Origin: Algimonas ampicilliniresistens
Lineage (GTDB): Bacteria; Pseudomonadota; Alphaproteobacteria; Caulobacterales; Maricaulaceae
DNA length: 64,000 nt
Direction of reading: 5' to 3'
Assembly: GCF_030159955.1 (NCBI RefSeq)
Contig: NZ_BSNK01000001.1
Location: forward strand, 1,612,001 to 1,676,000
The notes beneath the pieces were generated by a model that was given only the letters and a program-made list of their open reading frames with translations, searched no databases and was not told where the DNA came from. Shown one piece after another: positions 34,179 to 43,273 of this stretch. The translations under genes were made by a program, and so were the position numbers. Every line of letters starts with the position of its first letter. Within the stretch, counting starts at the first letter, position 1.

Positions 34179-35540
34179 ACGCGCCGGTACGCCGCCTTCT
34201 GGTCTCAATGTGACAGTCATGAGTGGGCGCGGATAGACATCATCAGCGACAATAATATCGAAGTCTCGCGCCAGCGTCGCGAGCACCATCATTGATTCCA
34301 TGATCGCAAAGGCGGCTCCGACGCAAATCCGCGGACCTGCCCCGAACGGCATGTAAGGCGCGCCCTTTTTTGAGAGCAACGGATCACGAAGAAACCGATC
34401 CGGATCGAACAGAAGCGGATCAGTCCAGAGACGCTCGGTGCGGTGCATCACATAATTGTTGAGCAGCACAGCATCGCCCGGACGTAATGTTCGACCGAGA
34501 ATCTCGACGGGTTCTTGCGGCTCCCGATTTAAAATCGGAGCTGGCGGGTACAAACGCATCGTTTCATCGATTACCGCACGCGTGAAGATAAGCTGGTCAA
34601 GCTGTTCATATTCAACAGATTTTAATCCACATATTTCCAGAACTTCTGCCCGCACCCGTTCTAACGTCGGTCGATCACGGCCCAGCAGATAGAGCGCCCA
34701 CGTCAAAGTTAGGGCCGTTGTTTCATGCCCCGCAATGAAGAAACCGATGAGGTTATCCCGTCGCTCACGCTGGCTTAGATTATCTGCATCAATCAGAAGA
34801 CCAACAAGGTCGTCGGTCGGATGAACTGTCCGTTCGGCAATCAAATCATCTGCTGCCCGTTTCAATCGTCTCAGCGCCCGCGACCCGTTTGGCGTCATGG
34901 GGCGTGGCACCCATCGCGGCCAAGGCAGCAGATCGTCAGGTCGAAGCGTTCCAGCCCCTGTTACCACAGCCCGCGTCGCGACTTTCAATCGCTCACGGTC
35001 GAGCCCTTTCGGATCTCCGAGCAGCGCCTTCGCTAAAACATCGAACGTCAACTCAGCCATCGCTGTCGACAGATCCAGATTTGGCCTGTGGCCGAGTCGC
35101 TCCGTGAAACCCGCAATCGCCTCAGTCATCAGCGGCGCCAGATCAGCCATATGCCGCTTTCGAAACATGGGCGCGACAGATTTTCGTTGTCGCTTCCACT
35201 GCTCACCATGAACCGAGAGCAGACCTTCCTTCGTCGCCGGGCCGAGAATGCGCGCATCGATAGCCGTCTTCGTGAATTTGTCTGCATGGCGGACCAGAAC
35301 GTCCGTCATGCCCACCGGGTCAGAGATAATGTGAAGCGTCTGACCCATCGTCTTCGCCGTGACGATCGGTTGGCGATAGGTCAGAGGACCGAATCCCTCG
35401 ACCGGATTGCGGATAAATTTCCAAGTCGCTTCAACGAAGCTTTCTTGGCCTGTCAGAGGCTTAGCGTGAGGCGGTTGAAACAATGCTCTAGCCTGGCTGG
35501 GTGTCGGAGTATCGTTCATTACAACTTGCATACGGCTCAT
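34158..35540 (-). CDS. Cytochrome P450
   Basis: A 460-residue P450 monooxygenase. The I-helix is FFIAGHETTALTLTW (about 265-279, proton-delivery Thr), the K-helix ExxR is DETMRLYPPAP, and the heme loop FGAGPRICVG (about 398-407) carries the cysteine ligand. There is no membrane anchor. It resembles the CYP110/CYP4-like bacterial group that hydroxylates fatty or lipid substrates. No ferredoxin gene is nearby. ATG at 35519 is an alternative start. It is convergent with the App1-like gene. Confidence 0.93.
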   Translation of the reverse strand: MSRMQVVMNDTPTPSQARALFQPPHAKPLTGQESFVEATWKFIRNPVEGFGPLTYRQPIVTAKTMGQTLHIISDPVGMTDVLVRHADKFTKTAIDARILGPATKEGLLSVHGEQWKRQRKSVAPMFRKRHMADLAPLMTEAIAGFTERLGHRPNLDLSTAMAELTFDVLAKALLGDPKGLDRERLKVATRAVVTGAGTLRPDDLLPWPRWVPRPMTPNGSRALRRLKRAADDLIAERTVHPTDDLVGLLIDADNLSQRERRDNLIGFFIAGHETTALTLTWALYLLGRDRPTLERVRAEVLEICGLKSVEYEQLDQLIFTRAVIDETMRLYPPAPILNREPQEPVEILGRTLRPGDAVLLNNYVMHRTERLWTDPLLFDPDRFLRDPLLSKKGAPYMPFGAGPRICVGAAFAIMESMMVLATLARDFDIIVADDVYPRPLMTVTLRPEGGVPARLERVVQ

Positions 35541-35623
35541 CGCCTCTATTGTCTTGCGGCGCTTTCGCAGTTGGTCACAGGCTTGGCAGTTGACGCTTAA
35601 CTGCGCCGCTCTAAGGTAGCCCC

Positions 35624-36193
35624 ATGAGCCAGGACTTGATGAATTACGAACAGATGCGGAGCCTTGCGCTGCGTGGTGTCGTGCGTGATGCTATTCGTCG
35701 CGTTATCCGCGAAGACGGTCTGCCGGGCGCACACCATTTCTACATCACATTTCTGACCCGCTATCCGGGCGCAGAAATCGACGATTCGCTCGCCGAAAAA
35801 TATCCCGAAGAAATCACCATCGTTTTGGAGCATCAGTTCTGGGATCTGGCGGCCAATGCCGACGATTTCGAAGTGACACTAAAGTTTGGCGGTATTCCCA
35901 AATATCTCCGCGTTCCCTATCATGCGATTACGCGCTTTCATGACCCAAGCGTTGGCTTCTCTCTGGCATTCGATACGCCGCCAGAGCTTGAAACCGGGCC
36001 TGTGCTTGGCCTCGCGCCGACGACATCCCTTGGCGTCCCCGCGCAGACCGGTCTTGCGTCAAATGCAGGGCCAACTTTCGGGAAAGCCGCAAAATCAGCT
36101 CAAACACCGTCAGAACCCATTACGGAAGACGACGATGCCCCTGTCGAAGAGGGACCGAAGGTCGTCAGCTTGGACAGCTTCCGCAAGAAGTAG
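35624..36193 (+). CDS. sspB: ClpXP adaptor SspB (alpha-type)
   Basis: A 189-residue protein. The substrate-binding domain (about 15-115) has GAHHFYITFLTRYPGAEI and ITIVLEHQFWDL, typical of alphaproteobacterial SspB. A flexible linker rich in Ala, Pro and Ser leads to the ClpX-binding end VVSLDSFRKK. It delivers ssrA-tagged proteins to ClpXP. It lies only 2.5 kb from ssrA in this window, separated by the App1-like and P450 genes. The distance does not show co-regulation. Confidence 0.92.
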   Translation: MSQDLMNYEQMRSLALRGVVRDAIRRVIREDGLPGAHHFYITFLTRYPGAEIDDSLAEKYPEEITIVLEHQFWDLAANADDFEVTLKFGGIPKYLRVPYHAITRFHDPSVGFSLAFDTPPELETGPVLGLAPTTSLGVPAQTGLASNAGPTFGKAAKSAQTPSEPITEDDDAPVEEGPKVVSLDSFRKK

Positions 36194-36241
36194 CACGCCG
36201 AGAGGCTAGCCTGTTTACCGCGCCCCTGCTAACGGCGCAGC

Positions 36242-37633
36242 ATGACTCAATACCGCACAGAATCTGACTCCTTTGGCGAACTCAAAGTTCCGTCTGACAA
36301 ATATTACGGCGCGCAGACGGCGCGTTCGCTCATCAACTTCCCGATTGGGGTTGAGACTATGCCGCCTGCGCTGATCCGCGCGCTCGGCATCATCAAGCGG
36401 TCCGCCGCCATCGCCAATCACAAAGCCGACAATCTTGAAGCCCATCTGAAAGACGCGATCGTTCAGGCCGCCTCCGATGTGGCGGAAGGCAAGCTTGACG
36501 ACAATTTCCCGCTCTCCGTCTGGCAGACCGGATCGGGCACGCAGTCAAACATGAATTCCAACGAAGTCGTATCGAACAAAGCCATTGAAATCCTCGGCGG
36601 CGAGATCGGCTCAAAGAACCCCGTTCACCCGAACGATCACGTCAATCGTAGCCAGTCCTCCAACGACACCTTCCCAACCGCCATGCATATTAGCGCGGCA
36701 GAACAGATCGTGCACAGACTGCTACCCGAGTTACAAGTTCTGCGAAACGCCCTCAACGATAAGGCGGAAGGCTTCAAAGACATCATCAAGATTGGCCGAA
36801 CGCATACGCAGGACGCCACACCGATCACACTCGGTCAGGAATTTTCTGGCTACGTCGCGCAAATCGATCTGGGCATTGAGAGGGTCAAACGGGGCTTAGA
36901 GGAGCTCTATCCATTGGCCCAAGGTGGCACGGCTGTCGGCACGGGTCTGAACGCCAAACCCGGTTTCGCAGAGTCCTTTGCCGAGGAAGTCGCAAATTAT
37001 ACGAACCTCCCTTTTCGTACGGCAGAGAATAAGTTTGAGGCGCTCGCCGCCCATGACGCATTTGTCTCCGCCCACGGCGCCCTGAACACGGTCGCGGCTT
37101 CGCTGTTCAAAATTGCCAACGATATCCGTTTTCTTGCGTCCGGCCCGCGTTCGGGTCTGGGTGAGATTAGCTTGCCTGCCAACGAGCCGGGCAGCTCAAT
37201 CATGCCCGGCAAGGTCAATCCGACCCAGTGCGAAGCACTGACTATGGTCTGCGCGCAGGTGATGGGGAACAACACGACGATGAGCGTGGCGGGTAGCCAA
37301 GGACACTTCGAACTGAATGTCTATAAGCCCGTTATGGCGTATAATATGTTGCAGTCGATTACGCTGTTGGCCGATGCGTCGCGCAGCTTTGCTGACAAAT
37401 GTGTCGTCGGCATCACCGCAAATGAAGACCGGATCGCCGATTTGCTAGGCCGGTCTCTGATGCTTGTCACCGCTCTGGCTCCGACCATCGGCTATGATAA
37501 TGCGACGAAAGTCGCGAAGACGGCGCATAAAAACGGAACAACGCTGCGCGAAGAAGCTGTGGCGCTCGGCTTCGTGACTGAAGCCGAGTTCGATGCCGTC
37601 GTCCGGCCTGAACTGATGATTTCCCCTCGGTGA
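36242..37633 (+). CDS. fumC: Fumarate hydratase, class II
   Basis: A 463-residue enzyme that interconverts fumarate and malate. [13 protein letters not shown] at about 98-110 and [14 protein letters not shown] near 129-142 form the substrate site. The signature [16 protein letters not shown] lies near 318. The iron-sulfur-free class II layout has normal length. The DUF4169 gene overlaps its stop codon. Confidence 0.98.
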   Translation: MTQYRTESDSFGELKVPSDKYYGAQTARSLINFPIGVETMPPALIRALGIIKRSAAIANHKADNLEAHLKDAIVQAASDVAEGKLDDNFPLSVWQTGSGTQSNMNSNEVVSNKAIEILGGEIGSKNPVHPNDHVNRSQSSNDTFPTAMHISAAEQIVHRLLPELQVLRNALNDKAEGFKDIIKIGRTHTQDATPITLGQEFSGYVAQIDLGIERVKRGLEELYPLAQGGTAVGTGLNAKPGFAESFAEEVANYTNLPFRTAENKFEALAAHDAFVSAHGALNTVAASLFKIANDIRFLASGPRSGLGEISLPANEPGSSIMPGKVNPTQCEALTMVCAQVMGNNTTMSVAGSQGHFELNVYKPVMAYNMLQSITLLADASRSFADKCVVGITANEDRIADLLGRSLMLVTALAPTIGYDNATKVAKTAHKNGTTLREEAVALGFVTEAEFDAVVRPELMISPR

Positions 37634-37809
37634 AGGTCATAAACCTCAGACAGGCGCGCAAACGCAAGGCCAAGGAGGCAGCCTCAAAGCAGGCTGACGC
37701 CAACCGGGTCGCGCATGGATTAAGTGCGGCAGAACGGACGTTGGCGGAATCGACCCGAAAAGCGCAAACACATAGTCTTGACGGTCATAAGCTGGACCCA
37801 ACCCTCTAG
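37630..37809 (+). CDS. DUF4169 family small protein
   Basis: A 59-residue basic protein starting at a GTG that overlaps the fumC stop codon (GTGA). It reads [17 protein letters not shown], then [13 protein letters not shown] and ends [11 protein letters not shown], which matches DUF4169, usually found beside fumC and a ribbon-helix-helix gene in alphaproteobacteria. Its function is unknown; the highly basic helix suggests nucleic acid binding. Confidence 0.85.
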   Translation: MKVINLRQARKRKAKEAASKQADANRVAHGLSAAERTLAESTRKAQTHSLDGHKLDPTL

Positions 37810-37833
37810 AGAATAAGGCGAACGTTCGGACTC

Positions 37834-38079
37834 GTGAAAAAACGCTCCATTTCACTCTATGGTCACGCGACGTCTGTCGCGCTTGAACCGGAATTCTGGG
37901 CCGAATTGGACCGAGCCGCAGATGAAGAAACAACATCTGTATCTGGTCTTATCCGACGACTAGATGATAAGCGTCTGATGCAAAGCCCAGAACAGGGTCT
38001 TGCGAGCTATATAAGGGTTTGGATCCTCAAGCGCGCTGTGGAGCAGACTTCACCTCATCCCAAAGACCACTCAGAATAA
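37834..38079 (+). CDS. Ribbon-helix-helix domain protein
   Basis: An 81-residue protein from a GTG start. The N-terminal KKRSISLYGHATSVALEPEFWAELDRAADEE pattern is the RHH_4-type strand followed by two helices. The strand residues RSISL would contact DNA in an antiparallel dimer. It follows DUF4169 by 24 nt, an arrangement common in this class. The target is unknown. Confidence 0.85.
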   Translation: MKKRSISLYGHATSVALEPEFWAELDRAADEETTSVSGLIRRLDDKRLMQSPEQGLASYIRVWILKRAVEQTSPHPKDHSE

Positions 38080-38085
38080 ACGATC

Positions 38086-38808
38086 TCAGACCATTTGCGC
38101 GGCGCGCGCGACGAGGTCGAACGTCTCCATATCAACCACACCATCGACCTGTTCCTGCCGGAATCGTCGCTGGAAGGCTCGGGTAACAAGAACCGTCCGC
38201 TCGCTCATGACGCCATCGATTTCTACAGCATATCCAATGCCTGCGAGCGCGCGTTGTAGGATCGCAATACCCCTGTCCCGATCATCCGCTTCGAATAGAA
38301 CACGCCGATCACCATTTCCGTCGCCCGGCCAGAGACCTATCCCAGCAGCAGCCAGTCCACGCCAAGGAAATTTCTCGCCCGGATCGTCTTTTCGCTCTGG
38401 GGCGATGTCGGAATGACCTACCACATTATGCGGCTGAATATCGTGATCCATGATGATCCGTTTACAAAGCGGGATCAGCGCATTGATCTGTACGTCCGGA
38501 AAGTCTGGCAAGCCGAAATCATGCCCGCCATTAACGATCTCAATGCCAATACTTGCGGAATTGACGTCTGTTATTCCGGTCCAGTTTGAAACGCCTGCAT
38601 GCCAAGCGCGCTTGTCCTCTTCGACCATTCGGAAGATACGCCCGTCTTCTTCGATTAAATAATGGGCGCTAACCTTGGCTTCCGGGTCCCGTAATCGGGT
38701 CAGCGCGGCATCACCGCTCTCCATACCTGTATAGTGCAGCACCAGCAGAGAGATGGGCAGCTTGCGCTCATTCTGGTTGGGGGACGGTGCGTCGATAATC
38801 GGTGTCAT
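38086..38808 (-). CDS. N-acetylmuramoyl-L-alanine amidase (AmiD-like)
   Basis: A 240-residue amidase_2 family zinc amidase that cuts the stem peptide from MurNAc. Zinc and catalytic motifs are LVLHYTGM (H), HYLIEEDG, AWHAGVSNW (H), IGIEIVN (E) and VGHSDIAPERKDDPG (H and D). The C-terminal peptidoglycan-binding_1-like domain (about 178-236) has LQRALAGIGYAVEIDGVM. No signal peptide is seen, so it may act in the cytoplasm on recycled muropeptides. It is coupled (ATGA) to the DUF1801 gene. Confidence 0.9.
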   Translation of the reverse strand: MTPIIDAPSPNQNERKLPISLLVLHYTGMESGDAALTRLRDPEAKVSAHYLIEEDGRIFRMVEEDKRAWHAGVSNWTGITDVNSASIGIEIVNGGHDFGLPDFPDVQINALIPLCKRIIMDHDIQPHNVVGHSDIAPERKDDPGEKFPWRGLAAAGIGLWPGDGNGDRRVLFEADDRDRGIAILQRALAGIGYAVEIDGVMSERTVLVTRAFQRRFRQEQVDGVVDMETFDLVARAAQMV

Positions 38809-39239
38809 GACAGCGGATATCGCTCCGCCATGATTTCGATATCTTTGCGAATAATTTCCTTCAGCACATCCACATCAATATCCGACAGACGCTTAATGTA
38901 GAGACAGGACTTCCCTATTTTGTGCTTGCCGAGACGCGCCAGCTGGTCGCCCATATTTTCATAGCCCGGCATGATGTAGACCGAGATATTCTGCGATCGA
39001 TTGGCAAACCCCAACCGCATGAAGTCGCCTTCCCGCCCGCTCTCATACTTGTAGTGATACTCACCAAATCCAACGATGGCGCTACCCAGTGTATTGCCCC
39101 AAAGCTTGGGTTCCCAGCCCGATAATTCAGACATCATGTCCAAAATCTGCTGACAGTCCTCGCGACGCTGCGGATCTTTAATCGCGGCGATGTAGTCGGA
39201 AACTTTTAGCGCCATCGGAACAGTTTTGTTGGCCATCAT
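38805..39239 (-). CDS. DUF1801 family protein
   Basis: A 144-residue protein with the DUF1801 core: DYIAAIKDPQRREDCQQILDMM, then ELSGWEPKLWGNTLGSAIVGFG, a small alpha-beta fold of unknown function. The start at 39239 overlaps the transporter stop (ATG/TGA), where the longer open frame is shadow. It sits between the EamA transporter and the amidase in one transcript. Confidence 0.85.
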   Translation of the reverse strand: MMANKTVPMALKVSDYIAAIKDPQRREDCQQILDMMSELSGWEPKLWGNTLGSAIVGFGEYHYKYESGREGDFMRLGFANRSQNISVYIMPGYENMGDQLARLGKHKIGKSCLYIKRLSDIDVDVLKEIIRKDIEIMAERYPLS

Positions 39240-40114
39240 CAATCCTCCTGCACGGGTGGAATAGTTCCGCGTCGGGCGATGATCCAAACACAGGGTAGGA
39301 TCAACAGCGCGCCAATGATGTAGCGCGGATAAAGTGTCTCGTTCAACATCAACACGCCCAACAAGCACGCCCAAACCGTGGTCATCAGAGACAGAGGCAC
39401 AACTTGGCTGACTTCATAAGTCTGTAGCAGGCGAAAATATTGGCCATGCGCAAAGACCGAGACAAACAGAGCGGCGTAGAGGGCCACGACAACCAGCTTC
39501 CACCCCGCAGTCTCCCACGCGACTGCGTGACCCGTTTCGAACAGAGCTGTGGCCGGCAAAGATAGTGTAAACACCATCAGCGCGGTCCAAGCCACATATT
39601 GCCGCCAGTCAACGTTGGGGACTGTGCGCATCAGAACCGATCCTATGGCCAAGGCGACATACGCACAGAGAAGCAACATCATGCCTCTGTCCAGAGATAG
39701 CGCCCCCGGTTCGTAAACCATGATCATAACGCCCAAGAGCGACACACAGATCGCGACCGACCGAACCCAACCAATGCGCTCTTTCAGGAACAACACGGAG
39801 AGGACCGTCGTCATCGGGATTAGGGCCTGACTGATGATCGAACTTGCCGATGCAGGTGCGGTTTGCAGACCTGTATAGAGAAACCCTAAATGAGCGGGGC
39901 CAACACAAAACCCGACGATCAACAACCGGCCAAAAGATTCCGGCAGCGGTCGGAATAAGAACACACCCATGACCAGCAGAACAATGCCTGACCGGAATAA
40001 GGCAAGCATGAAGGGCGGAACGGGGTTAGACCCGACCACCCAAGCGCTCAGCACGAAATTGCCGCCCCAACCCAAGCAGCAGGCCATGAAAATGAGAAAG
40101 TCGCGGCCTGTCAT
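39239..40114 (-). CDS. EamA/DMT family transporter
   Basis: A 291-residue protein with about 10 hydrophobic segments in two repeats, each starting with a small-residue loop: CCLGWGGNFVLSAWVV in the first and MLLLCAYVALAIGSVLM in the second. The family exports metabolites or drugs. The substrate is unknown. It is first in the transporter-DUF1801-amidase unit. Confidence 0.88.
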   Translation of the reverse strand: MTGRDFLIFMACCLGWGGNFVLSAWVVGSNPVPPFMLALFRSGIVLLVMGVFLFRPLPESFGRLLIVGFCVGPAHLGFLYTGLQTAPASASSIISQALIPMTTVLSVLFLKERIGWVRSVAICVSLLGVMIMVYEPGALSLDRGMMLLLCAYVALAIGSVLMRTVPNVDWRQYVAWTALMVFTLSLPATALFETGHAVAWETAGWKLVVVALYAALFVSVFAHGQYFRLLQTYEVSQVVPLSLMTTVWACLLGVLMLNETLYPRYIIGALLILPCVWIIARRGTIPPVQED

Positions 40115-40132
40115 GGCCGCGCGCGTAAGCGC

Positions 40133-40489
40133 TTAGCGCTCTACGGTCCAGCCTTCCGGCGTTTCCCGGGCTTCAATAATCGGACCATCGGATGCGACGT
40201 CGACATCTGGCCGTTGATCCACGCCCATCTGACGACGGATATCAGCCATATGCGCATCCATTTGCGCGCGCGGTCCAAAAGGACGCCCGGTCAGTTTAGC
40301 GCGAATCCAGAACACACTGACCGCAATAAGAGCCAAAATAGCGATTGCGCTAATCAGCACGAGCGCAAAAGCGGCAGAGAAAAACAGCATAAACGCTGCA
40401 GCAACAGTTACGCCCGCTAGGGTCAACCAGCGACCGATCTGTCCGAACAGCCCCGCACCGGGACCTGGGAGATGTTGTGTACCTGTCAT
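40133..40489 (-). CDS. Small membrane protein of unknown function
   Basis: A 118-residue protein with two adjacent hydrophobic stretches (about 18-60), then a basic linker and a short acidic C-terminus. I recognise no family. It is on the same strand as and 18 nt upstream of the EamA transporter, and could belong to that transcript. Confidence 0.6.
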   Translation of the reverse strand: MTGTQHLPGPGAGLFGQIGRWLTLAGVTVAAAFMLFFSAAFALVLISAIAILALIAVSVFWIRAKLTGRPFGPRAQMDAHMADIRRQMGVDQRPDVDVASDGPIIEARETPEGWTVER

Positions 40490-40597
40490 TATGCGTCTCC
40501 TACTCTCTCTAGATCGGAAACAATTGCGGCGGGGTCAAGACCACACGCATTGCGATATCGTCACATCAGCGTGTAATTTCGCCCGAACTGCCCTAAA

Positions 40598-41290
40598 TCA
40601 AAGCAGAATTGCCCGCTCTTTCTTGCGTTGCGCTTTTATCTGGGCGTAGGCCCGGTTGATCATCGCCATTTTATGCGTCGCCAATCCCGTCATTTCTGGC
40701 GGCAGCCCGCGCGATATGATCCGGTCCGGGTGATTGGCGGCGGCAGCACGGCGATAAGCCTTTTTCAGCTCTTCATCGGTAACCGTCTCGTCGATGGCGA
40801 GAATAAGATAGGGGTCATTGGCATCGCGCCCAATATGGGTCGCTTTGAGACGTCCATACTCGGATTCAGAGAAGCCAAAAATCTCCGCAACACGGGCCAG
40901 ATAGTCATTCTCGTCACGTGTCAAAATACCGTCTGCCAAGGCGATATGGAATAAACCGTCCATCACATCTTCAAGCGCAGCCGGGCGTGCCCGAAAATGC
41001 CGCGCCACCCTGCGCGCATAGCGTTCAAAGCCAAGTGTAGTTTGTCGAGCGAGACGGAAGAAGCGCTGCACCATCGCGCGCGAGTTGGGCTCAGCCTTGA
41101 AGACTTGTTCAAAGGCGGCAACATCTTCGGGTCGAACTTCACCGTCGGCTTTCGCCATTTTTGCACCGAGCGCAATCAGAGCCGCAGCAACGGGGGCATC
41201 TTCGACAGAGCCTGCCGTCCCGCGACCATCGGCTGACGTCGGTGGGCCAAATAGCTGCGCTGCGGCCGTAAAAAGACGGGTCCAAATCAC
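40598..41290 (-). CDS. DjlA-like TerB/J-domain co-chaperone
   Basis: A 230-residue protein with a TerB/DjlA N-terminal domain (about 35-145, with LIALGAKMAKADGEVRPED and ADGILTRDENDYL). A C-terminal J-domain follows (about 165-230), with the HPD tripeptide in AANHPDRII. DjlA binds DnaK; here the N-terminal membrane anchor seen in E. coli is not obvious. It lies 10 nt after the metF stop on the same strand. Confidence 0.9.
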   Translation of the reverse strand: MIWTRLFTAAAQLFGPPTSADGRGTAGSVEDAPVAAALIALGAKMAKADGEVRPEDVAAFEQVFKAEPNSRAMVQRFFRLARQTTLGFERYARRVARHFRARPAALEDVMDGLFHIALADGILTRDENDYLARVAEIFGFSESEYGRLKATHIGRDANDPYLILAIDETVTDEELKKAYRRAAAANHPDRIISRGLPPEMTGLATHKMAMINRAYAQIKAQRKKERAILL

Positions 41291-41299
41291 GACTCGAAA

Positions 41300-42253
41300 T
41301 TACCTCACGAGCTGCGTTCGTCGGTGCATACCCAAAACACGGGCGACGGCCCCTGCGATTTCGGCCCGGTTCAACGTATAGAGATGATATTGGCGAACCC
41401 CACGATCATAGAGTTCTGCCGTCAATTCCGACATGAGCGATGCGGTCAGCATGTCGCGAGTCAGAGGATCACCATCCAGCCCCTCAAACAACTCAACATA
41501 CCAATCAGGAACCGCGACCCCGCAAAGCGACGACATCCGTTGGAGGCCTTTGACGTTAGGTTGCAACATCAGGCCCGGCACAATGGGAATATCAAGCCCC
41601 GCATCGAGAACGCGGTCCTGAAAGCGCCAGAAAATGTCCGGTGAAAAGAAGAATTGCGTAATCGCGCGGGTCGCGCCAGCATCAATCTTACGTTTGAGAT
41701 TATCGATCTCCGCGCGCCAGTCAGAACTTTCAGGATGAAGCTCGGGATAGGCGGACACTGAGACCTCAAAGTCGGCAATATTCTTGAGACCTGCGACCAA
41801 TTCGGATGCATAATCATAGCCGTCGGGGTGCGGTTGATAGCGCTCTCCGATACCCTCGGTCGGATCCCCGCGCAGCGCAACAATGTGGCGAATACCCGCA
41901 TCCCAATAGTCTTGCGCAATCGCGTCGATTTCTGCGCGCGGTGCGTCAACGCAGGTCAAATGCGCCGCCGGTGTGAAGCTGGTCTCCCGCGCCATACGCT
42001 CGACAGTGCGGTGCGTGCGTTCGCGCGTTGAACCCCCCGCCCCATAGGTGACGGAGACAAAGTCGGGGGCGAACGGTTCGAGTTTTTCAATCGCAGACCA
42101 GAGTCGATCTTCGGCAGCTCCCGTCTTGGGCGGGAAGAATTCGAAACTGACAGATACGTCATCCGAACCTGATCGGCTCGACACCTCAGATGATGTACGT
42201 GCGATCGCGCCAACTGGGGCGTTCGGATCGCGGCGTGGCATAGACATAGTCAT
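41300..42253 (-). CDS. metF: Methylenetetrahydrofolate reductase
   Basis: A 317-residue FAD enzyme that makes 5-methyl-THF for methionine synthesis. Motifs are SFEFFPPKTG, with the catalytic Glu, near 36-45, THLTC-type HLTCVDAPR near 98 and ALRGDPTEG near 126. The C-terminal region carries an FAD contact in ITQFFFSPDIFWRF. The 30-residue N-terminal extension (SMPRRDPN...) is not needed for the fold. It overlaps the ArsR-methyltransferase gene by 4 nt and is under the same promoter. Confidence 0.95.
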   Translation of the reverse strand: MTMSMPRRDPNAPVGAIARTSSEVSSRSGSDDVSVSFEFFPPKTGAAEDRLWSAIEKLEPFAPDFVSVTYGAGGSTRERTHRTVERMARETSFTPAAHLTCVDAPRAEIDAIAQDYWDAGIRHIVALRGDPTEGIGERYQPHPDGYDYASELVAGLKNIADFEVSVSAYPELHPESSDWRAEIDNLKRKIDAGATRAITQFFFSPDIFWRFQDRVLDAGLDIPIVPGLMLQPNVKGLQRMSSLCGVAVPDWYVELFEGLDGDPLTRDMLTASLMSELTAELYDRGVRQYHLYTLNRAEIAGAVARVLGMHRRTQLVR

Positions 42254-43215
42254 GTGACGAGTTCCGGGGTTCGGGTTGTCGTGCGGGTGGCCCGCCAGAC
42301 AAGTAGGTCAGGATGATCCGCATCAGAGGCGTCCACGCGTGTACAAACAACGTTGTGAAAGTCGGACGCGCCGATCTGATCCGCTATTTCACGCTCTGAG
42401 AAACCGAGTCGGCGGTGCGCATATTGATCGCGGAATTCCTCGCGTTCATGCTCGGCAAAATCAACAACCAGCAGAACACCGTCTGGGCGCAGCAAACGCA
42501 TCGCTTCTGACAAGGCGTCCACGGGTTGATCTAAATGGTGCAACACTTGGTGGACCGTCACGAGGTCGGCGACCCCATCGGCCAAAGGCGTCTGGCAAAG
42601 ATCGGATTGCTGAACAAAGAGATGTCCAAACCTCTCATCCCGCAAGGTATAGCGCGCAACACGCAACATATCCGGTGAGAGATCGACGCCTGTGCCCCGG
42701 CGAACGCGGTCCGCGAGTAGCGCTAGAATACGCCCTGACCCCGTACCCAAATCCACCATGAAGTCGAAAGTCCGGTCCCCGAGTTGGGCCAGAATCATGG
42801 CTTCGACGCGCGATTTCGGTAGAAACTCATGCGACAGTTGCCCGCGATTATTAGCTACATCAGCGAAAAACCGTTCAGCGCGCGTCGCCCGAGAGGCGCG
42901 GACATCTTCCAGTCGGTTGCGATCCGCGGCCAGAATTGGGTCAGCACTTGGTAGTTGTTTAAGAACACCACGCACAAGCGATGACACCGCATCGCCATCC
43001 GACCGAAGCCGAGAGAACACCCAAGAGCCTTCCCGCAATCGGTCAACGATCCCAGCATCTTCGAGTGATTTCACATATTGGGTCACGCGCGGCTGTGAGA
43101 GTTCCATGACAGACACAAGCTCGGAGACCGTTAACTCACCACGCCGCAACAATGCCAAAATTCGCAGGCGATCCGGGTGACCCAGTAGCTTCAATATGCG
43201 TGCAAATTGCTCCAT
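42250..43215 (-). CDS. ArsR-family regulator fused to a SAM-dependent methyltransferase
   Basis: A 321-residue protein. The N-terminal ArsR winged helix (about 1-90) has LGHPDRLRILALLRRGELTVSEL and the recognition helix MELSQPRVTQYVKSLEDAG. The methyltransferase part starts near 130, with MVDLGTGSGRILALLADR as the SAM site and DLVTVHQVLHHLDQP. ArsR-methyltransferase fusions ahead of metF/metH are a known alphaproteobacterial arrangement, thought to sense SAM or S-adenosylhomocysteine. A palindrome in its promoter is the likely autoregulatory site. Confidence 0.88.
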   Translation of the reverse strand: MEQFARILKLLGHPDRLRILALLRRGELTVSELVSVMELSQPRVTQYVKSLEDAGIVDRLREGSWVFSRLRSDGDAVSSLVRGVLKQLPSADPILAADRNRLEDVRASRATRAERFFADVANNRGQLSHEFLPKSRVEAMILAQLGDRTFDFMVDLGTGSGRILALLADRVRRGTGVDLSPDMLRVARYTLRDERFGHLFVQQSDLCQTPLADGVADLVTVHQVLHHLDQPVDALSEAMRLLRPDGVLLVVDFAEHEREEFRDQYAHRRLGFSEREIADQIGASDFHNVVCTRVDASDADHPDLLVWRATRTTTRTPELVT

Positions 43216-43246
43216 ATGCGCAACCTATCACGCGCGGTCCGCAAAG

Positions 43247-43268
43247 CATATAAAATTTTCTTTATATG
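43247..43268 (-). promoter_or_regulatory. Palindromic operator candidate upstream of the ArsR-metF operon
   Basis: CATATAAA (43247-43254) and TTTATATG (43261-43268) form a perfect 8-bp inverted repeat with a 6-nt spacer, 32 nt from the regulator start. ArsR-type proteins bind such AT-rich palindromes, so this is the likely autoregulatory operator of the metF operon. It lies in the 58-nt gap after the GH9 gene. Confidence 0.65.
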
Positions 43269-43273
43269 TGTAT

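Noticed and set aside
35088-35600. A 170-codon plus-strand frame overlapping the P450 gene start
   Set aside because: Antisense to the P450 coding region and ends before sspB; its Arg-rich composition is typical of a shadow frame.
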